In this document: positions 24,993 through 34,400 of the stretch, piece after piece | How the letters are laid out: every line of letters begins with the position of its first letter | Numbering within the stretch: position 1 is the stretch's first letter | NCBI RefSeq assembly: GCF_002934685.1 | Contig: NZ_NKHL01000119.1 | Location: 27,098-91,097, forward strand | Source of the DNA: Pseudomonas bohemica | Lineage (GTDB): Bacteria > Pseudomonadota > Gammaproteobacteria > Pseudomonadales > Pseudomonadaceae | Direction: 5' to 3' | Length of the DNA: 64,000 nucleotides | Translations under genes and position numbers: made by a program | Notes under the pieces: generated by a model | Told to the model about the DNA's origin: nothing | Seen by the model: only the letters and a program-made list of their open reading frames with translations | The model's database searches: none

Positions 24993-27470
24993 TTAGAAGA
25001 GATCGATCGGCGCCGATTCATCCGCTGGCAACGGGCTGCCAGGTGCTGGGCTGCCGTTGAGTTCGTTCACGCTTGGCGGGGTGTCTTCGCTTTTGAACAG
25101 CTCGAAGAACGCGCCGGCCGTGCTTGGCGTGGCAGAACGACCGCTGACTGGGTCGATCCGCAGGCTGAGGATGCCATCCGGCTCGGCCTGGACGTGAGGC
25201 GGCTTGTCCTTCAGCGCCGCACCCATGTAGCTCATCCAGATCGGCAGCGCGACGGTGCCGCCGAACTCGTGACGTCCCAGGCTTTCCGGCTGGTCGAAAC
25301 CGGTCCAGACCGTGGTCACGTAATCCCCGTTATAGCCGGAGAACCACGCATCTTTCGAGTCGTTGGTGGTACCGGTCTTGCCCGCGATATCCGGACGGTT
25401 CATCGACAGCGCCCGACGCCCGGTACCGCGCTTGATCACGTCCTGCAGCATGCTGTTGAGGATGTACGTGGTACGGCCGTCGACGATGCGCGGCGCAACA
25501 GCAGGGGCGGGCGGTGCGCCATTGGTGTCCAGTGCATTGGGAACGGTGTTCGCCGTCAGTGCAGGGGTTTCGGGGGCAGCATACGTCGTAGCATTGCTCA
25601 CCATCGCTTCGTCGACTGCTTTGGGGTTTGGGTCGTTGGCCGGAACGGTTGGCGGATTGGCGACGAACAGCGTCTTGCCTTCGCGGTCTTCGATCTTGTC
25701 AATAAGGTATGGACTGACCTTGTAGCCGCCGTTGGCGAACGTACTCCAGCCGCTGACGATTTCCATCGGCGTCAGTGTCGCGGTACCCAGCGCCAACGAC
25801 AGATTCGGCGGCAGGTCCTGCTTGTTGAAGCCGAAGCGGGTGATGTAGTTGATCGCCGTGTTGACCCCCAGGCTTTGCAGCAGGCGGATCGATACCAGGT
25901 TGCGCGACTTGTACAACGCTTCGCGCAGGCGAATCGGACCCAGGAACGTGCCCGTGTCGTTCTTCGGACGCCAGACCTTGTCAATGGCTTCGTCGACGAA
26001 CACGATCGGCGCGTCGTTCACCAGGCTGGCAGCGGTGTAGCCGTTATCCAGTGCCGCCGAATAAAGGAAGGGCTTGAAGCTGGAACCTGGCTGACGCTTG
26101 GCCTGCATGGCGCGGTTGTAATTGCTTTGCTCGAAGGCAAAACCACCGACCAGCGCCCGAATTGCACCGTTTTTAGGGTCCAGCGATACCAGTGCGCTCT
26201 GCGCCTGCGGGACCTGGCTGAATTTGAGCGAATTGTCAGCCTGGCGCTGCACACGTACCAGATCGCCGACGTGCGCCACATCGGAAGGCTGCTTCGGATT
26301 GGCGCCAACGCTGTTGGTATTCAGGAACGCCTTGGCCCACTTCATGCTGTCCCAGGCGACCGTATCTTCTTCATCGCCGTTGCGGGTCAGAACGTGGATG
26401 CCGTTCTTGTCCACCTGACTGACGATTGCCGGCTCCAGACCACTGATCGGGCGCTGTTTGGTCAGCTCCTGCGCCCAGCCGTCGCGAGTCAGGCCCGGGA
26501 AGCGGCTTTCAGGCCCGCGATAGCCGTGGCGCTGGTCGTATTCGATCAAGCCTTCCTGAACCGCCTGATTGGCGTCTTCCTGAAGATTGCTCGGAACAGT
26601 AGTGGTGACGCGGAAGCCTTCTGTGTACGCTTCGCTGCCGTAGCGACCGACCATTTCGGCGCGGGCCATTTCGGCGATGTACGGCGCGTTCACTTCAGGG
26701 CTCTGAACGTGATAGCTGGCGTTGATTGGCTCGGCCAACGCGGTCTGATAGGTGTTCTGGTCGATCTTGCCCAGCTTGAACATGCGGCCCAGAATCCAGT
26801 CGCGACGCTCCTTGGCGCGCACGGGGTTGGCCAGTGGGTTGAATCGTGACGGTGCCTTGGGCAGACCGGCGATCATCGCCATCTGCGCAACGCTCAGATC
26901 GCGAATGGATTTGCCGTAGTAAACCTGTGCCGCGGCCTCGATTCCGTAAGCCCGGTTGCCCAGATAAATCTTGTTGACGTATAGCTCGAGAATCTCGTCT
27001 TTAGTAAGTTGGCGCTCGATTTGCAAGGCCAGAAGAATCTCGGTGGTTTTGCGGGAAAAGCTGCGCTCGCTGGTCAGGAAATAGTTCTTGGCGACCTGCA
27101 TGGTGATGGTCGAACCGCCGGACTGAATGTGGCCGCTCTTGACCAGTTGGCTGGCGGCGCGCATCAGGCTGCTGGGGTCCACGCCGTAGTGGTTGGCGAA
27201 GTTATCGTCTTCGGCGGACAGCAGCGCGTGAATGAAATTAGGCGGGATATCGGCGAAACGGATCGGAGAACGGCGCATTTCGCCGAATTCTGCGATGAGT
27301 TTGCCGTCGCTGCTGAACACTCGCAGCGGAATTTGCAGCTGGATATTGCGCAGCGCGTCGACCGAAGGCAGATTCGGCGACAGGTAGAGAAAGGCACCGC
27401 TCAAGCCGAGCAGCAGCCCGCAGACGATAGCGACAATGGACCACCAGAAAAACTTCAGCAGGCGTATCAA
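24993..27470 (-). CDS. mrcA: Penicillin-binding protein 1a (bifunctional PBP)
   Basis: 825-residue class A PBP building peptidoglycan. N-terminal membrane anchor (residues 8-30), GT51 glycosyltransferase with AEDDNFANHYGVD and GGSTITMQVAKN, then the transpeptidase with the serine motif SSFK, SRN and KTGTTND. C-terminal Pro/Ser/Asp tail. In P. aeruginosa this gene is called ponA and also faces pilM. On the minus strand a perfect TATAAT (27570-27565) lies about 95 bases upstream. Confidence 0.96.
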   Translation of the reverse strand: MIRLLKFFWWSIVAIVCGLLLGLSGAFLYLSPNLPSVDALRNIQLQIPLRVFSSDGKLIAEFGEMRRSPIRFADIPPNFIHALLSAEDDNFANHYGVDPSSLMRAASQLVKSGHIQSGGSTITMQVAKNYFLTSERSFSRKTTEILLALQIERQLTKDEILELYVNKIYLGNRAYGIEAAAQVYYGKSIRDLSVAQMAMIAGLPKAPSRFNPLANPVRAKERRDWILGRMFKLGKIDQNTYQTALAEPINASYHVQSPEVNAPYIAEMARAEMVGRYGSEAYTEGFRVTTTVPSNLQEDANQAVQEGLIEYDQRHGYRGPESRFPGLTRDGWAQELTKQRPISGLEPAIVSQVDKNGIHVLTRNGDEEDTVAWDSMKWAKAFLNTNSVGANPKQPSDVAHVGDLVRVQRQADNSLKFSQVPQAQSALVSLDPKNGAIRALVGGFAFEQSNYNRAMQAKRQPGSSFKPFLYSAALDNGYTAASLVNDAPIVFVDEAIDKVWRPKNDTGTFLGPIRLREALYKSRNLVSIRLLQSLGVNTAINYITRFGFNKQDLPPNLSLALGTATLTPMEIVSGWSTFANGGYKVSPYLIDKIEDREGKTLFVANPPTVPANDPNPKAVDEAMVSNATTYAAPETPALTANTVPNALDTNGAPPAPAVAPRIVDGRTTYILNSMLQDVIKRGTGRRALSMNRPDIAGKTGTTNDSKDAWFSGYNGDYVTTVWTGFDQPESLGRHEFGGTVALPIWMSYMGAALKDKPPHVQAEPDGILSLRIDPVSGRSATPSTAGAFFELFKSEDTPPSVNELNGSPAPGSPLPADESAPIDLF

Positions 27471-27554
27471 GGCTTTTGGATTTCCAGAAAAAAGAATGGG
27501 TTAAGCGCAGGCATTTACAAATGAACACGCCTTGAAGCTTTGCTACACGAAAAA

Positions 27555-27623
27555 AACGCTGGGCATTATAAGCATTTTTCGTCGCCGAGCGTTATTTGCG
27601 CTACTGTCAAGACTGCCGGCAGT
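27555..27623. promoter_or_regulatory. mrcA/pilM intergenic dyads
   Basis: AACGCTGGGC (27555-27564) and GCCGAGCGTT (27584-27593) pair at 9 of 10 positions and bracket the mrcA-direction TATAAT. A second, perfect 12-bp palindrome ACTGCCGGCAGT lies at 27612-27623, 53 bases before the pilM start. Both are operator-like; no known regulator consensus was recognised. Confidence 0.45.
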
Positions 27624-27676
27624 GGCGTTGGACAAAAAAATCTCCGTAAGTGACGGAAACGCATAGGGAATCGGTT

Positions 27677-28741
27677 GTGTTCGAACTCTTCAGTAAGAAG
27701 GCCAATACCCTTCTAGGGATCGATATAAGCTCCACCTCGGTAAAGCTTCTTGAACTGAGTCGTTCCGGCACCCGCTACAAGGTCGAGTCATACGCAGTCG
27801 AGCCGTTGCCCGCCAATGCAGTGGTGGAAAAAAACATCGCCGAACTCGAAGGGGTCGGCAATGCTTTGACGCGTGTACTGGCAAAAGCCAAGACAAACGT
27901 CAAAATCGCGGCGGTTGCCGTGGCGGGGTCGGCGGTCATTACCAAGACCATCGAGATGGATGCCGGGCTCTCCGACGACGAAATGGAAAACCAGCTCAAG
28001 ATCGAAGCTGACCAGTACATTCCCTATCCGCTGGAAGAAGTCGCTATCGATTTCGAAGTGCAGGGCTATTCGGCGCGCAACCCCGAGCGGGTCGAAGTGC
28101 TGCTCGCCGCCTGTCGCAAGGAAAACGTCGAAGTCCGCGAAGCTGCCCTGGCGCTGGCCAATCTCACGGCGCGGGTGGTCGACGTCGAGGCCTATGCGCT
28201 GGAGCGTTCGTTCGGTCTGCTGTCCGCCCAACTGGGGCAGGATCACGAGCAACTGACCGTGGCAGTCATCGACATTGGCGCCACCATGACCACCCTTAGC
28301 GTGCTGCACAACGGCCGCATCATCTATACCCGCGAGCAGCTGTTCGGCGGACGACAGCTGACTGAGGAAATTCAACGCCGCTACGGCCTGTCCGTGGGCG
28401 AGGCGGGCCTTGCGAAGAAGCAGGGTGGGTTGCCGGACGACTACACCCTGGAAGTCCTGCAACCGTTCAAGGACGCCGTCGTTCAGCAGGTCTCTCGTTC
28501 ATTGCAGTTCTTCTTCGCCGCCGGTCAGTACAACCGCGTCGACTACATCATGCTTGCGGGCGGGACGGCCTCCATTGCCGGACTGGACCGCTTGATCCAG
28601 GAGCGCCTGGGCACCCCGACCATGGTCGCCAACCCCTTTGCCGACATGGCGCTCAGCGCCAAGGTCAACGCCGGTGCGCTGGCCAGTGATGCCCCTGCAT
28701 TGATGATCGCCTGCGGTCTGGCGTTGAGGAGCTTCGACTAA
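27677..28741 (+). CDS. pilM: Type IV pilus assembly protein PilM
   Basis: 354-residue actin-like cytoplasmic ATP-binding protein of the pilus alignment complex; it binds the N-terminal tail of PilN. Signature LLGIDISSTSVKLLEL at residues 12-27, plus IDIGATMTT and LAGGTASIAGLD phosphate loops. The start is GTG at 27677 (VFELFSKKANTLLG), with AGGGAA six bases upstream; a longer frame to 27650 has no ribosome site. The stop overlaps the pilN ATG by one base (TAATG). Confidence 0.95.
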   Translation: MFELFSKKANTLLGIDISSTSVKLLELSRSGTRYKVESYAVEPLPANAVVEKNIAELEGVGNALTRVLAKAKTNVKIAAVAVAGSAVITKTIEMDAGLSDDEMENQLKIEADQYIPYPLEEVAIDFEVQGYSARNPERVEVLLAACRKENVEVREAALALANLTARVVDVEAYALERSFGLLSAQLGQDHEQLTVAVIDIGATMTTLSVLHNGRIIYTREQLFGGRQLTEEIQRRYGLSVGEAGLAKKQGGLPDDYTLEVLQPFKDAVVQQVSRSLQFFFAAGQYNRVDYIMLAGGTASIAGLDRLIQERLGTPTMVANPFADMALSAKVNAGALASDAPALMIACGLALRSFD

Positions 28742-29322
28742 TGGCAAGGATCAACCTACTTCCCTGGCGCGAACAACAGCGGGAGGAGCGCAAGAAGCGC
28801 TTCCTGCTTTCTCTGGTCGGCGTATTGATCGCGGGCATCGGTGCCATCTTGCTGGCTGATCAATATTTGAGCAGTGCTATCAGTCACCAGAATGCCCGCA
28901 ATCAGTACATCAAAGCTGAAATTGTCCAACTCGATTCGCGGATCAAGGAGATCAGCGAACTCAAGACTCGGCGCAAACAATTGCTTGAACGCATGAAAAT
29001 CATTCAGGACCTGCAAGGCAACCGGCCGATCATCGGCCGCATCTTCGATCAACTGGCCCGCACCCTGCCGGACGGGGTGTATTTCAACGAAGTGAAGATG
29101 ACCGACAAGCTGATCAGCATTTCCGGCGCCGCCGAGTCGAACAATCGCGTATCGGATCTGCTGCGTAACCTTGAAGCATCCGACTGGATGGAGGCGCCGA
29201 GCCTTACCGAGGTCAAGGCCAACAGCGCCGCCGGTTCTGCCGACCAGTCCAACTCCTTTCAACTGACGGTGCGTCAGACTCAGCCTGCGGTAGACCCTGT
29301 CGTTCAAGGTGCCAAGCCATGA
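28741..29322 (+). CDS. pilN: Type IV pilus assembly protein PilN
   Basis: 193-residue bitopic inner-membrane protein. The cytoplasmic tail MARINLLPWREQQREERKKRF contains the INLLPWR motif that docks in PilM; one membrane span (about 23-40) and a periplasmic ferredoxin-like fold follow. It forms heterodimers with PilO. Overlaps pilO by four bases. Confidence 0.96.
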   Translation: MARINLLPWREQQREERKKRFLLSLVGVLIAGIGAILLADQYLSSAISHQNARNQYIKAEIVQLDSRIKEISELKTRRKQLLERMKIIQDLQGNRPIIGRIFDQLARTLPDGVYFNEVKMTDKLISISGAAESNNRVSDLLRNLEASDWMEAPSLTEVKANSAAGSADQSNSFQLTVRQTQPAVDPVVQGAKP

Positions 29323-29966
29323 ATATGAGTGAATGGCTGGACAGCCTGCGCAAGATCGACATCAACGATCTTGACTTCAATAACCTCGGTTCCTGGCCCG
29401 CTGCGGTCAAAACCATCGCTGCCGCCTTGCTGCTGGTGCTGGTCCTGGCCGGCGGATACTTCTTCTACATTCAGGACATGCAGACCCAGCTGGATCAGGC
29501 ACGCAATGACGAAATGTCGTTGAGAGAGCAGTTCTCCAACAAGGCTTTTCAAGCGGCCAACCTGCCGGCCTACAAGACCCAGATGGTGGAAATGGAGAAC
29601 ACCTTCGGCGCCTTGCTGCGGCAGTTGCCAAGCGATACCGAAGTGCCCGGCCTGCTCGAAGACATTACCCGGACCGGCCTGGGCAGCGGGCTTGAGTTCG
29701 AGGAGATCAAGCTTCTGCCGGAAGCCGCTCAACAGTTCTATATCGAATTGCCAATCCAGATCACCGTCACCGGCGCTTATCACGACCTGGCGACCTTCGT
29801 CAGTGGCGTGGCCAGCCTGCCGCGCATCGTCACCCTGCACGATTTCGAAATCAAACCGGTGGACCCCAAGTCCCCCGGAAAACTGCGCATGAGCATCCTC
29901 GCCAAGACCTATCGCTACAACGACAAAGGGCTTCAGAACATTAACAACAAGGGGCCTGCGAAATGA
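29319..29966 (+). CDS. pilO: Type IV pilus assembly protein PilO
   Basis: 215-residue inner-membrane protein with a membrane span at about 27-48, a coiled coil (QLDQARNDEMSLREQFSNKAF) and a periplasmic ferredoxin-like domain. Partner of PilN and PilP linking the inner-membrane platform to the secretin. Starts MNMSEWLDSLRKIDINDLD; ATG at 29319 or 29325 are both possible. Overlaps pilP by four bases. Confidence 0.95.
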   Translation: MNMSEWLDSLRKIDINDLDFNNLGSWPAAVKTIAAALLLVLVLAGGYFFYIQDMQTQLDQARNDEMSLREQFSNKAFQAANLPAYKTQMVEMENTFGALLRQLPSDTEVPGLLEDITRTGLGSGLEFEEIKLLPEAAQQFYIELPIQITVTGAYHDLATFVSGVASLPRIVTLHDFEIKPVDPKSPGKLRMSILAKTYRYNDKGLQNINNKGPAK

Positions 29967-30490
29967 GGGCCGTGCATTGGTTGTGGATCGGCGCCGCGCT
30001 GATGGGGTTGGCAGGTTGCGACAGTTCCAATGAGTTCGATGACTTGAAGCAGTTCACGGCCCAGGTGCGCGCCCGCCCTGTGGGCAATATCGAGCCGATG
30101 CCGAAATTTCGGCCGTATGAGGCTTTTACCTACGCGGCAGCGAATTTGCGCAGCCCGTTCCAACCGCCGATCAAGGTCGATCTGGTTGCCCGCCAGAAAG
30201 GTTCGCATCTGGTCCAGCCGGATCCGACCCGGGTCAAGCAGTTCCTGGAAGGCTTCAATATCGACGGCTTTGAGATGGTCGGTACGCTGAGCAATGAAAC
30301 CGGTATGTTCGCTTTGCTGCGCGGCGCCGGTGGGGTTCATCGGGTCAAGGTGGGGGATTATCTGGGTCGCAACGACGGCCGGATCGTCTCCATCACCGAG
30401 TCCGAGGTGCAGGTGATTGAAATCGTTCCTGATGGAGAGGGAGCGTGGCTGGAGCGGCCGCGCAGCATTCCCCTTAAAGAACGCTCATGA
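29963..30490 (+). CDS. pilP: Type IV pilus lipoprotein PilP
   Basis: 175-residue inner-membrane lipoprotein: signal peptide with lipobox LAGC (Cys19), a flexible segment, then a beta-sandwich domain (about 95-165, LEGFNIDGFEMVGTL, HRVKVGDYLGRNDGRI) that contacts PilQ. Links PilNO to the secretin. Confidence 0.95.
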   Translation: MRAVHWLWIGAALMGLAGCDSSNEFDDLKQFTAQVRARPVGNIEPMPKFRPYEAFTYAAANLRSPFQPPIKVDLVARQKGSHLVQPDPTRVKQFLEGFNIDGFEMVGTLSNETGMFALLRGAGGVHRVKVGDYLGRNDGRIVSITESEVQVIEIVPDGEGAWLERPRSIPLKERS

Positions 30491-30543
30491 AGACGACAAG
30501 CAAGCGATACACCTTCGGATCTGCACAGTGGTGGAATGTGAAC

Positions 30544-32634
30544 ATGACTAGGATTCTTTCGATTATCGGCGTGTCGCTATGGATGGCGATGCTTTCACCG
30601 ATTCTCCAGGCGGCCAACCTCAAGGCGCTGGATGTCGCCGCATTGCCGGGGGATCGGGTCGAGTTGAAACTGTCCTTCGACGGGCCGGTGGCAGCCCCGC
30701 GCGGCTATACCACCGAGCAGCCGGCGCGGATCGCTCTGGACCTGCCCGGCGTCACCAGCCAGCTGGCGATCAAGAGCCGAGACCTGGGCTCGGGTAACGC
30801 CCACAGTGTCGTGGTGGTCGAAGCCAAGGATCGCACCCGCGTGATCATCAACCTGACCACGTTGGCCCCTTACAGCTCGCGTGTCGATGGCAACAACCTG
30901 TTCGTGGTCGTCGGTCAGGGCGCCGCAGCTGCGCAAGGCTCGCAACCGAGCACTGCCCAAGGTGCGCCGCGCGTGAGCGTGCCGCCAGCAGCGGTCAGTT
31001 CCGCAGCCACCAAGCCTGCTGCGCGGTCTTATGCGCCAGGTCCGCGTGCAGTCAAGAACGTCGACTTCCAGCGCGGCGAGCTGGGTGAAGGTAATGTCGT
31101 CATCGAGCTGAGCGATGCCGGTATCGCCCCGGACATCCAGGAGCAGGGCGGCAAGATCCGTGTCGATTTCGCCAAGACCCAATTGCCTGACCCGCTGCGC
31201 GTGCGCCTCGATGTGAAGGACTTCGCGACCCCGGTGCAGTTCGTCAATTCCAGTGTCAGCGGCGACAAGGCGAGTATTTCCATCGAGCCTTCGGGCGCCT
31301 TCGATTACTCGGCCTATCAGACTGACAACAAGCTGACCATCAGCGTGCGCCCTTTGACCAATGAAGACGTGGCGCGTCGTAACGCGGACAAGCTGGTGTA
31401 CACCGGCGAGAAGCTGTCGCTGAACTTCCAGGACATTGACGTGCGTTCGGTGCTGCAACTGATCGCCGATTTCACCAATCTCAACCTGGTGGCCAGTGAC
31501 ACCGTTCAGGGTGGCATCACCCTGCGCCTGCAAAACGTGCCGTGGGATCAGGCTCTGGATCTGGTGCTCAAGACCAAGGGCCTGGACAAGCGCAAGATCG
31601 GCAACGTGTTGCTGGTCGCGCCCGCCGACGAGATCGCGGCGCGCGAGCGTCAGGAGCTGGAATCGCTCAAGCAGATTTCCGAACTGGCGCCGCTGCGTCG
31701 CGAATTGCTGCAAGTGAACTACGCCAAGGCCGCAGACATCGCCAAGCTGTTCCAGTCCGTGACCAGCGCTGAGTCGAAATCCGACGAGCGCGGTTCGATC
31801 ACTGTCGATGAGCGCACCAACAACATCATTGCCTACCAGACTCAGGATCGTCTGGACGAGCTGCGTCGCATTGTCTCGCAGCTGGACATTCCGGTGCGTC
31901 AGGTGATGATCGAAGCACGCATCGTCGAAGCCAACGTCGATTATGACAAGTCACTGGGCGTGCGTTGGGGCGGCTCCTCCACGGGCGGTAAATACACCAC
32001 TGGCGGCAGCGGTACCGTAACCGGGGATGCCGCCACCAACGGTCCTTATGTGGATATGGGTGTCAGCGATGCGACGTCGTCGATCGGGCTGGGTTTCCTG
32101 ACCAACAACACGATTCTCGATCTTGAACTGACGGCCATGGAAAAAACCGGCAACGGCGAAGTGGTCTCTCAGCCCAAGGTCGTCACCTCGGACAAGGAAA
32201 CAGCGAAAATCCTGAAAGGTACGGAAGTGCCGTATCAGGAGGCCAGCTCCAGTGGCGCAACTTCGGTGTCGTTCAAGGAGGCATCGCTGTCCCTGGAAGT
32301 TACCCCACAGATCACCCCGGACAACCGCATCATCATGGAGGTCAAGGTCACCAAGGACGAGCCTGACTACGTGAATACCGTGCTGGGCGTGCCGCCTATC
32401 AAGAAGAACGAAGTCAACGCCAAGGTACTGGTATCCGACGGAGAGACCATCGTGATCGGCGGTGTGTTCTCAAATACGCAGAATAAAGTCGTCGACAAGG
32501 TGCCATTTCTGGGCGATGTGCCGTATGTTGGCCGCCTTTTCCGGCGGGATGTGATCACCGAGTCAAAATCCGAGCTGTTGGTATTTCTCACTCCGCGTAT
32601 CATGAACAACCAGGCGATTGCTGTGAGTCGTTGA
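30544..32634 (+). CDS. pilQ: Type IV pilus secretin PilQ
   Basis: Outer-membrane secretin pore for the pilus, 696 residues from this start. Signal peptide MTRILSIIGVSLWMAMLSP ending QAA; two AMIN domains (about 28-120 and 170-275) that bind peptidoglycan; STN/N0 and N1 domains; and a C-terminal secretin domain (VVSQPKVVTSDKETAKI, VPFLGDVPYVGRLFR, ELLVFLTPRI). A start at 30487 overlapping pilP by four bases would add 19 residues (715 in total) and give an unusually long signal-peptide n-region, so I prefer 30544, though coupling favours the longer form. Confidence 0.93.
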   Translation: MTRILSIIGVSLWMAMLSPILQAANLKALDVAALPGDRVELKLSFDGPVAAPRGYTTEQPARIALDLPGVTSQLAIKSRDLGSGNAHSVVVVEAKDRTRVIINLTTLAPYSSRVDGNNLFVVVGQGAAAAQGSQPSTAQGAPRVSVPPAAVSSAATKPAARSYAPGPRAVKNVDFQRGELGEGNVVIELSDAGIAPDIQEQGGKIRVDFAKTQLPDPLRVRLDVKDFATPVQFVNSSVSGDKASISIEPSGAFDYSAYQTDNKLTISVRPLTNEDVARRNADKLVYTGEKLSLNFQDIDVRSVLQLIADFTNLNLVASDTVQGGITLRLQNVPWDQALDLVLKTKGLDKRKIGNVLLVAPADEIAARERQELESLKQISELAPLRRELLQVNYAKAADIAKLFQSVTSAESKSDERGSITVDERTNNIIAYQTQDRLDELRRIVSQLDIPVRQVMIEARIVEANVDYDKSLGVRWGGSSTGGKYTTGGSGTVTGDAATNGPYVDMGVSDATSSIGLGFLTNNTILDLELTAMEKTGNGEVVSQPKVVTSDKETAKILKGTEVPYQEASSSGATSVSFKEASLSLEVTPQITPDNRIIMEVKVTKDEPDYVNTVLGVPPIKKNEVNAKVLVSDGETIVIGGVFSNTQNKVVDKVPFLGDVPYVGRLFRRDVITESKSELLVFLTPRIMNNQAIAVSR

Positions 32635-32638
32635 TTCT

Positions 32639-33157
32639 GTGCGAAATTTAATACTTGTGGGGCCGATGGGGGCTGGCAAAAGCACCATCGGTCGTCTGCT
32701 GGCCAAAGAGCTTCGATTGCCGTTCAAGGATTCCGACAAGGAAATCGAACTGCGAACGGGCGCCAATATCCCATGGATCTTCGACAAGGAAGGTGAAGCG
32801 GGCTTTCGTGATCGGGAACAAGCCATGATCGCTGAGCTGTGCGCCTTTGATGGCGTCGTGCTCGCGACCGGTGGCGGTGCGGTGATGCGTGAGGAAAACC
32901 GGCGGGCCCTGCACGCGGGCGGACGTGTGGTATATCTGCATGCCTCCGTGGAGCAGCAGGTCGGCCGCACCTCCCGTGATCGCAACCGGCCTCTCTTGCG
33001 TACCGCAGATCCGGCCCGCGTACTGCGTGAGCTGTTGGCTATCCGTGATCCGTTCTATCGGGAAATCGCCGATGTCATCATCGAAACCGATGAACGGCCG
33101 CCGCGAATGGTGGTTCTTGACATCCTCGCCCTGTTGGCCGAGCTTCCTCCCCGTTAA
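32639..33157 (+). CDS. aroK: Shikimate kinase AroK
   Basis: 172-residue P-loop kinase that makes shikimate 3-phosphate. Walker A GPMGAGKST, DSD motif in FKDSDKEIE, and TGGGAVMREENR. The start is GTG at 32639 (VRNLILVGPMGAG), five bases after pilQ. Its place at the end of the pilus operon ahead of aroB is normal for Pseudomonas. Confidence 0.96.
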   Translation: MRNLILVGPMGAGKSTIGRLLAKELRLPFKDSDKEIELRTGANIPWIFDKEGEAGFRDREQAMIAELCAFDGVVLATGGGAVMREENRRALHAGGRVVYLHASVEQQVGRTSRDRNRPLLRTADPARVLRELLAIRDPFYREIADVIIETDERPPRMVVLDILALLAELPPR

Positions 33158-33286
33158 AGCGCAGGCGAAAATGCGCTATCCTCGGCGTCCATAAAAAGCA
33201 GGGTCGCCTAGTGGCCTTGCGCCGTGGTCCGTATCGTCGCGTTGGCGTCGAACAGGCATCCAATTGTTATAAGAGTGTGGGGACAC

Positions 33287-34390
33287 ATGCAGACACTTAA
33301 GGTCGAGCTTGGCGAGCGGAGCTACCCGATTCATATTGGCGAAGGCTTGCTTGATCGGCCCGAGTTGCTCACGCCGTACATCGCCGGCAAACAGGTCGCG
33401 ATCGTTTCCAACAGCACCGTCGCACCGCTCTACATCGAGCGCCTGACCAAGGCGCTGGCCGGGTACAACGTCCTGCCGATCGTGCTTCCTGATGGCGAAG
33501 CCTTCAAGAACTGGGAAACCCTGCAGCTTATCTTCGACGCCCTGCTGACTGCGCGCCATGATCGACGCACGACCGTGATCGCGCTCGGTGGCGGTGTGAT
33601 CGGTGACATGGCCGGTTTCGCAGCCGCCTGTTATCAGCGCGGGGTGGACTTCATTCAGGTGCCGACCACGCTGCTGTCTCAGGTCGACTCCTCCGTTGGC
33701 GGCAAGACCGGCATCAACCACCCGCTGGGCAAGAACATGGTCGGCGCGTTCTATCAGCCGAACGCCGTGCTGATCGACACCACCTCGCTGAACAGCCTGC
33801 CTGAACGCGAGCTGTCTGCCGGGCTTGCCGAGGTCATCAAATACGGTCTGATATGTGACGAGCCGTTCCTGACATGGCTCGAAGAGAATATGGACAAGCT
33901 GCGCGGCCTGGATCAGGCCACGCTGACCACCGCCATCGAGCGCTCCTGCGCGGCCAAGGCTGCAGTGGTCGGTGCCGATGAGCGTGAATCGGGCGTGCGC
34001 GCAACGTTGAATCTGGGGCACACCTTCGGTCACGCCATCGAAACCCACATGGGTTATGGGGTCTGGCTGCATGGTGAAGCCGTCGCGGCCGGTACGGTCA
34101 TGGCGCTGGAGATGTCGACGCGCCTGGGCTGGATCAGTGAGCAGGAACGCAATCGTGGCATTCGTCTGTTTCAGCGTGCCGGTCTACCGATGGTGCCGCC
34201 TGAAGACATGACGCCTGAGCATTTTCTCGAGCACATGGCGGTGGACAAGAAGGTGATCGATGGGCGTTTGCGGTTGGTGCTGCTGAGCCGCATGGGCGAA
34301 GCAGTGGTGACCGACGAATATCCAAGAGACGTACTACAGGCCACACTGGTCGCGGATTACCGCGCCTTGGTGGATCAGCTTAGAGGTTAA
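33287..34390 (+). CDS. aroB: 3-dehydroquinate synthase
   Basis: 367-residue NAD- and metal-dependent enzyme, second step of the shikimate pathway. Visible: ALGGGVIGDMAGFAAACYQRG, the substrate/metal residues in VGGKTGINHPLGKNM and NLGHTFGHAIET. ATG at 33287 (MQTLKVELGERSYPI) follows GTGTGGGGACAC. Separated from aroK by 129 bases containing a small hairpin (AGCGCAGGCGAAAATGCGCT). Confidence 0.96.
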   Translation: MQTLKVELGERSYPIHIGEGLLDRPELLTPYIAGKQVAIVSNSTVAPLYIERLTKALAGYNVLPIVLPDGEAFKNWETLQLIFDALLTARHDRRTTVIALGGGVIGDMAGFAAACYQRGVDFIQVPTTLLSQVDSSVGGKTGINHPLGKNMVGAFYQPNAVLIDTTSLNSLPERELSAGLAEVIKYGLICDEPFLTWLEENMDKLRGLDQATLTTAIERSCAAKAAVVGADERESGVRATLNLGHTFGHAIETHMGYGVWLHGEAVAAGTVMALEMSTRLGWISEQERNRGIRLFQRAGLPMVPPEDMTPEHFLEHMAVDKKVIDGRLRLVLLSRMGEAVVTDEYPRDVLQATLVADYRALVDQLRG

Positions 34391-34400
34391 TGAGAAATCC

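Noticed and set aside
24981..26849. Open frame of 622 codons on the plus strand opposite mrcA
   Set aside because: Antisense of the mrcA transpeptidase codons with Arg/Val/Gln-rich composition typical of shadows.
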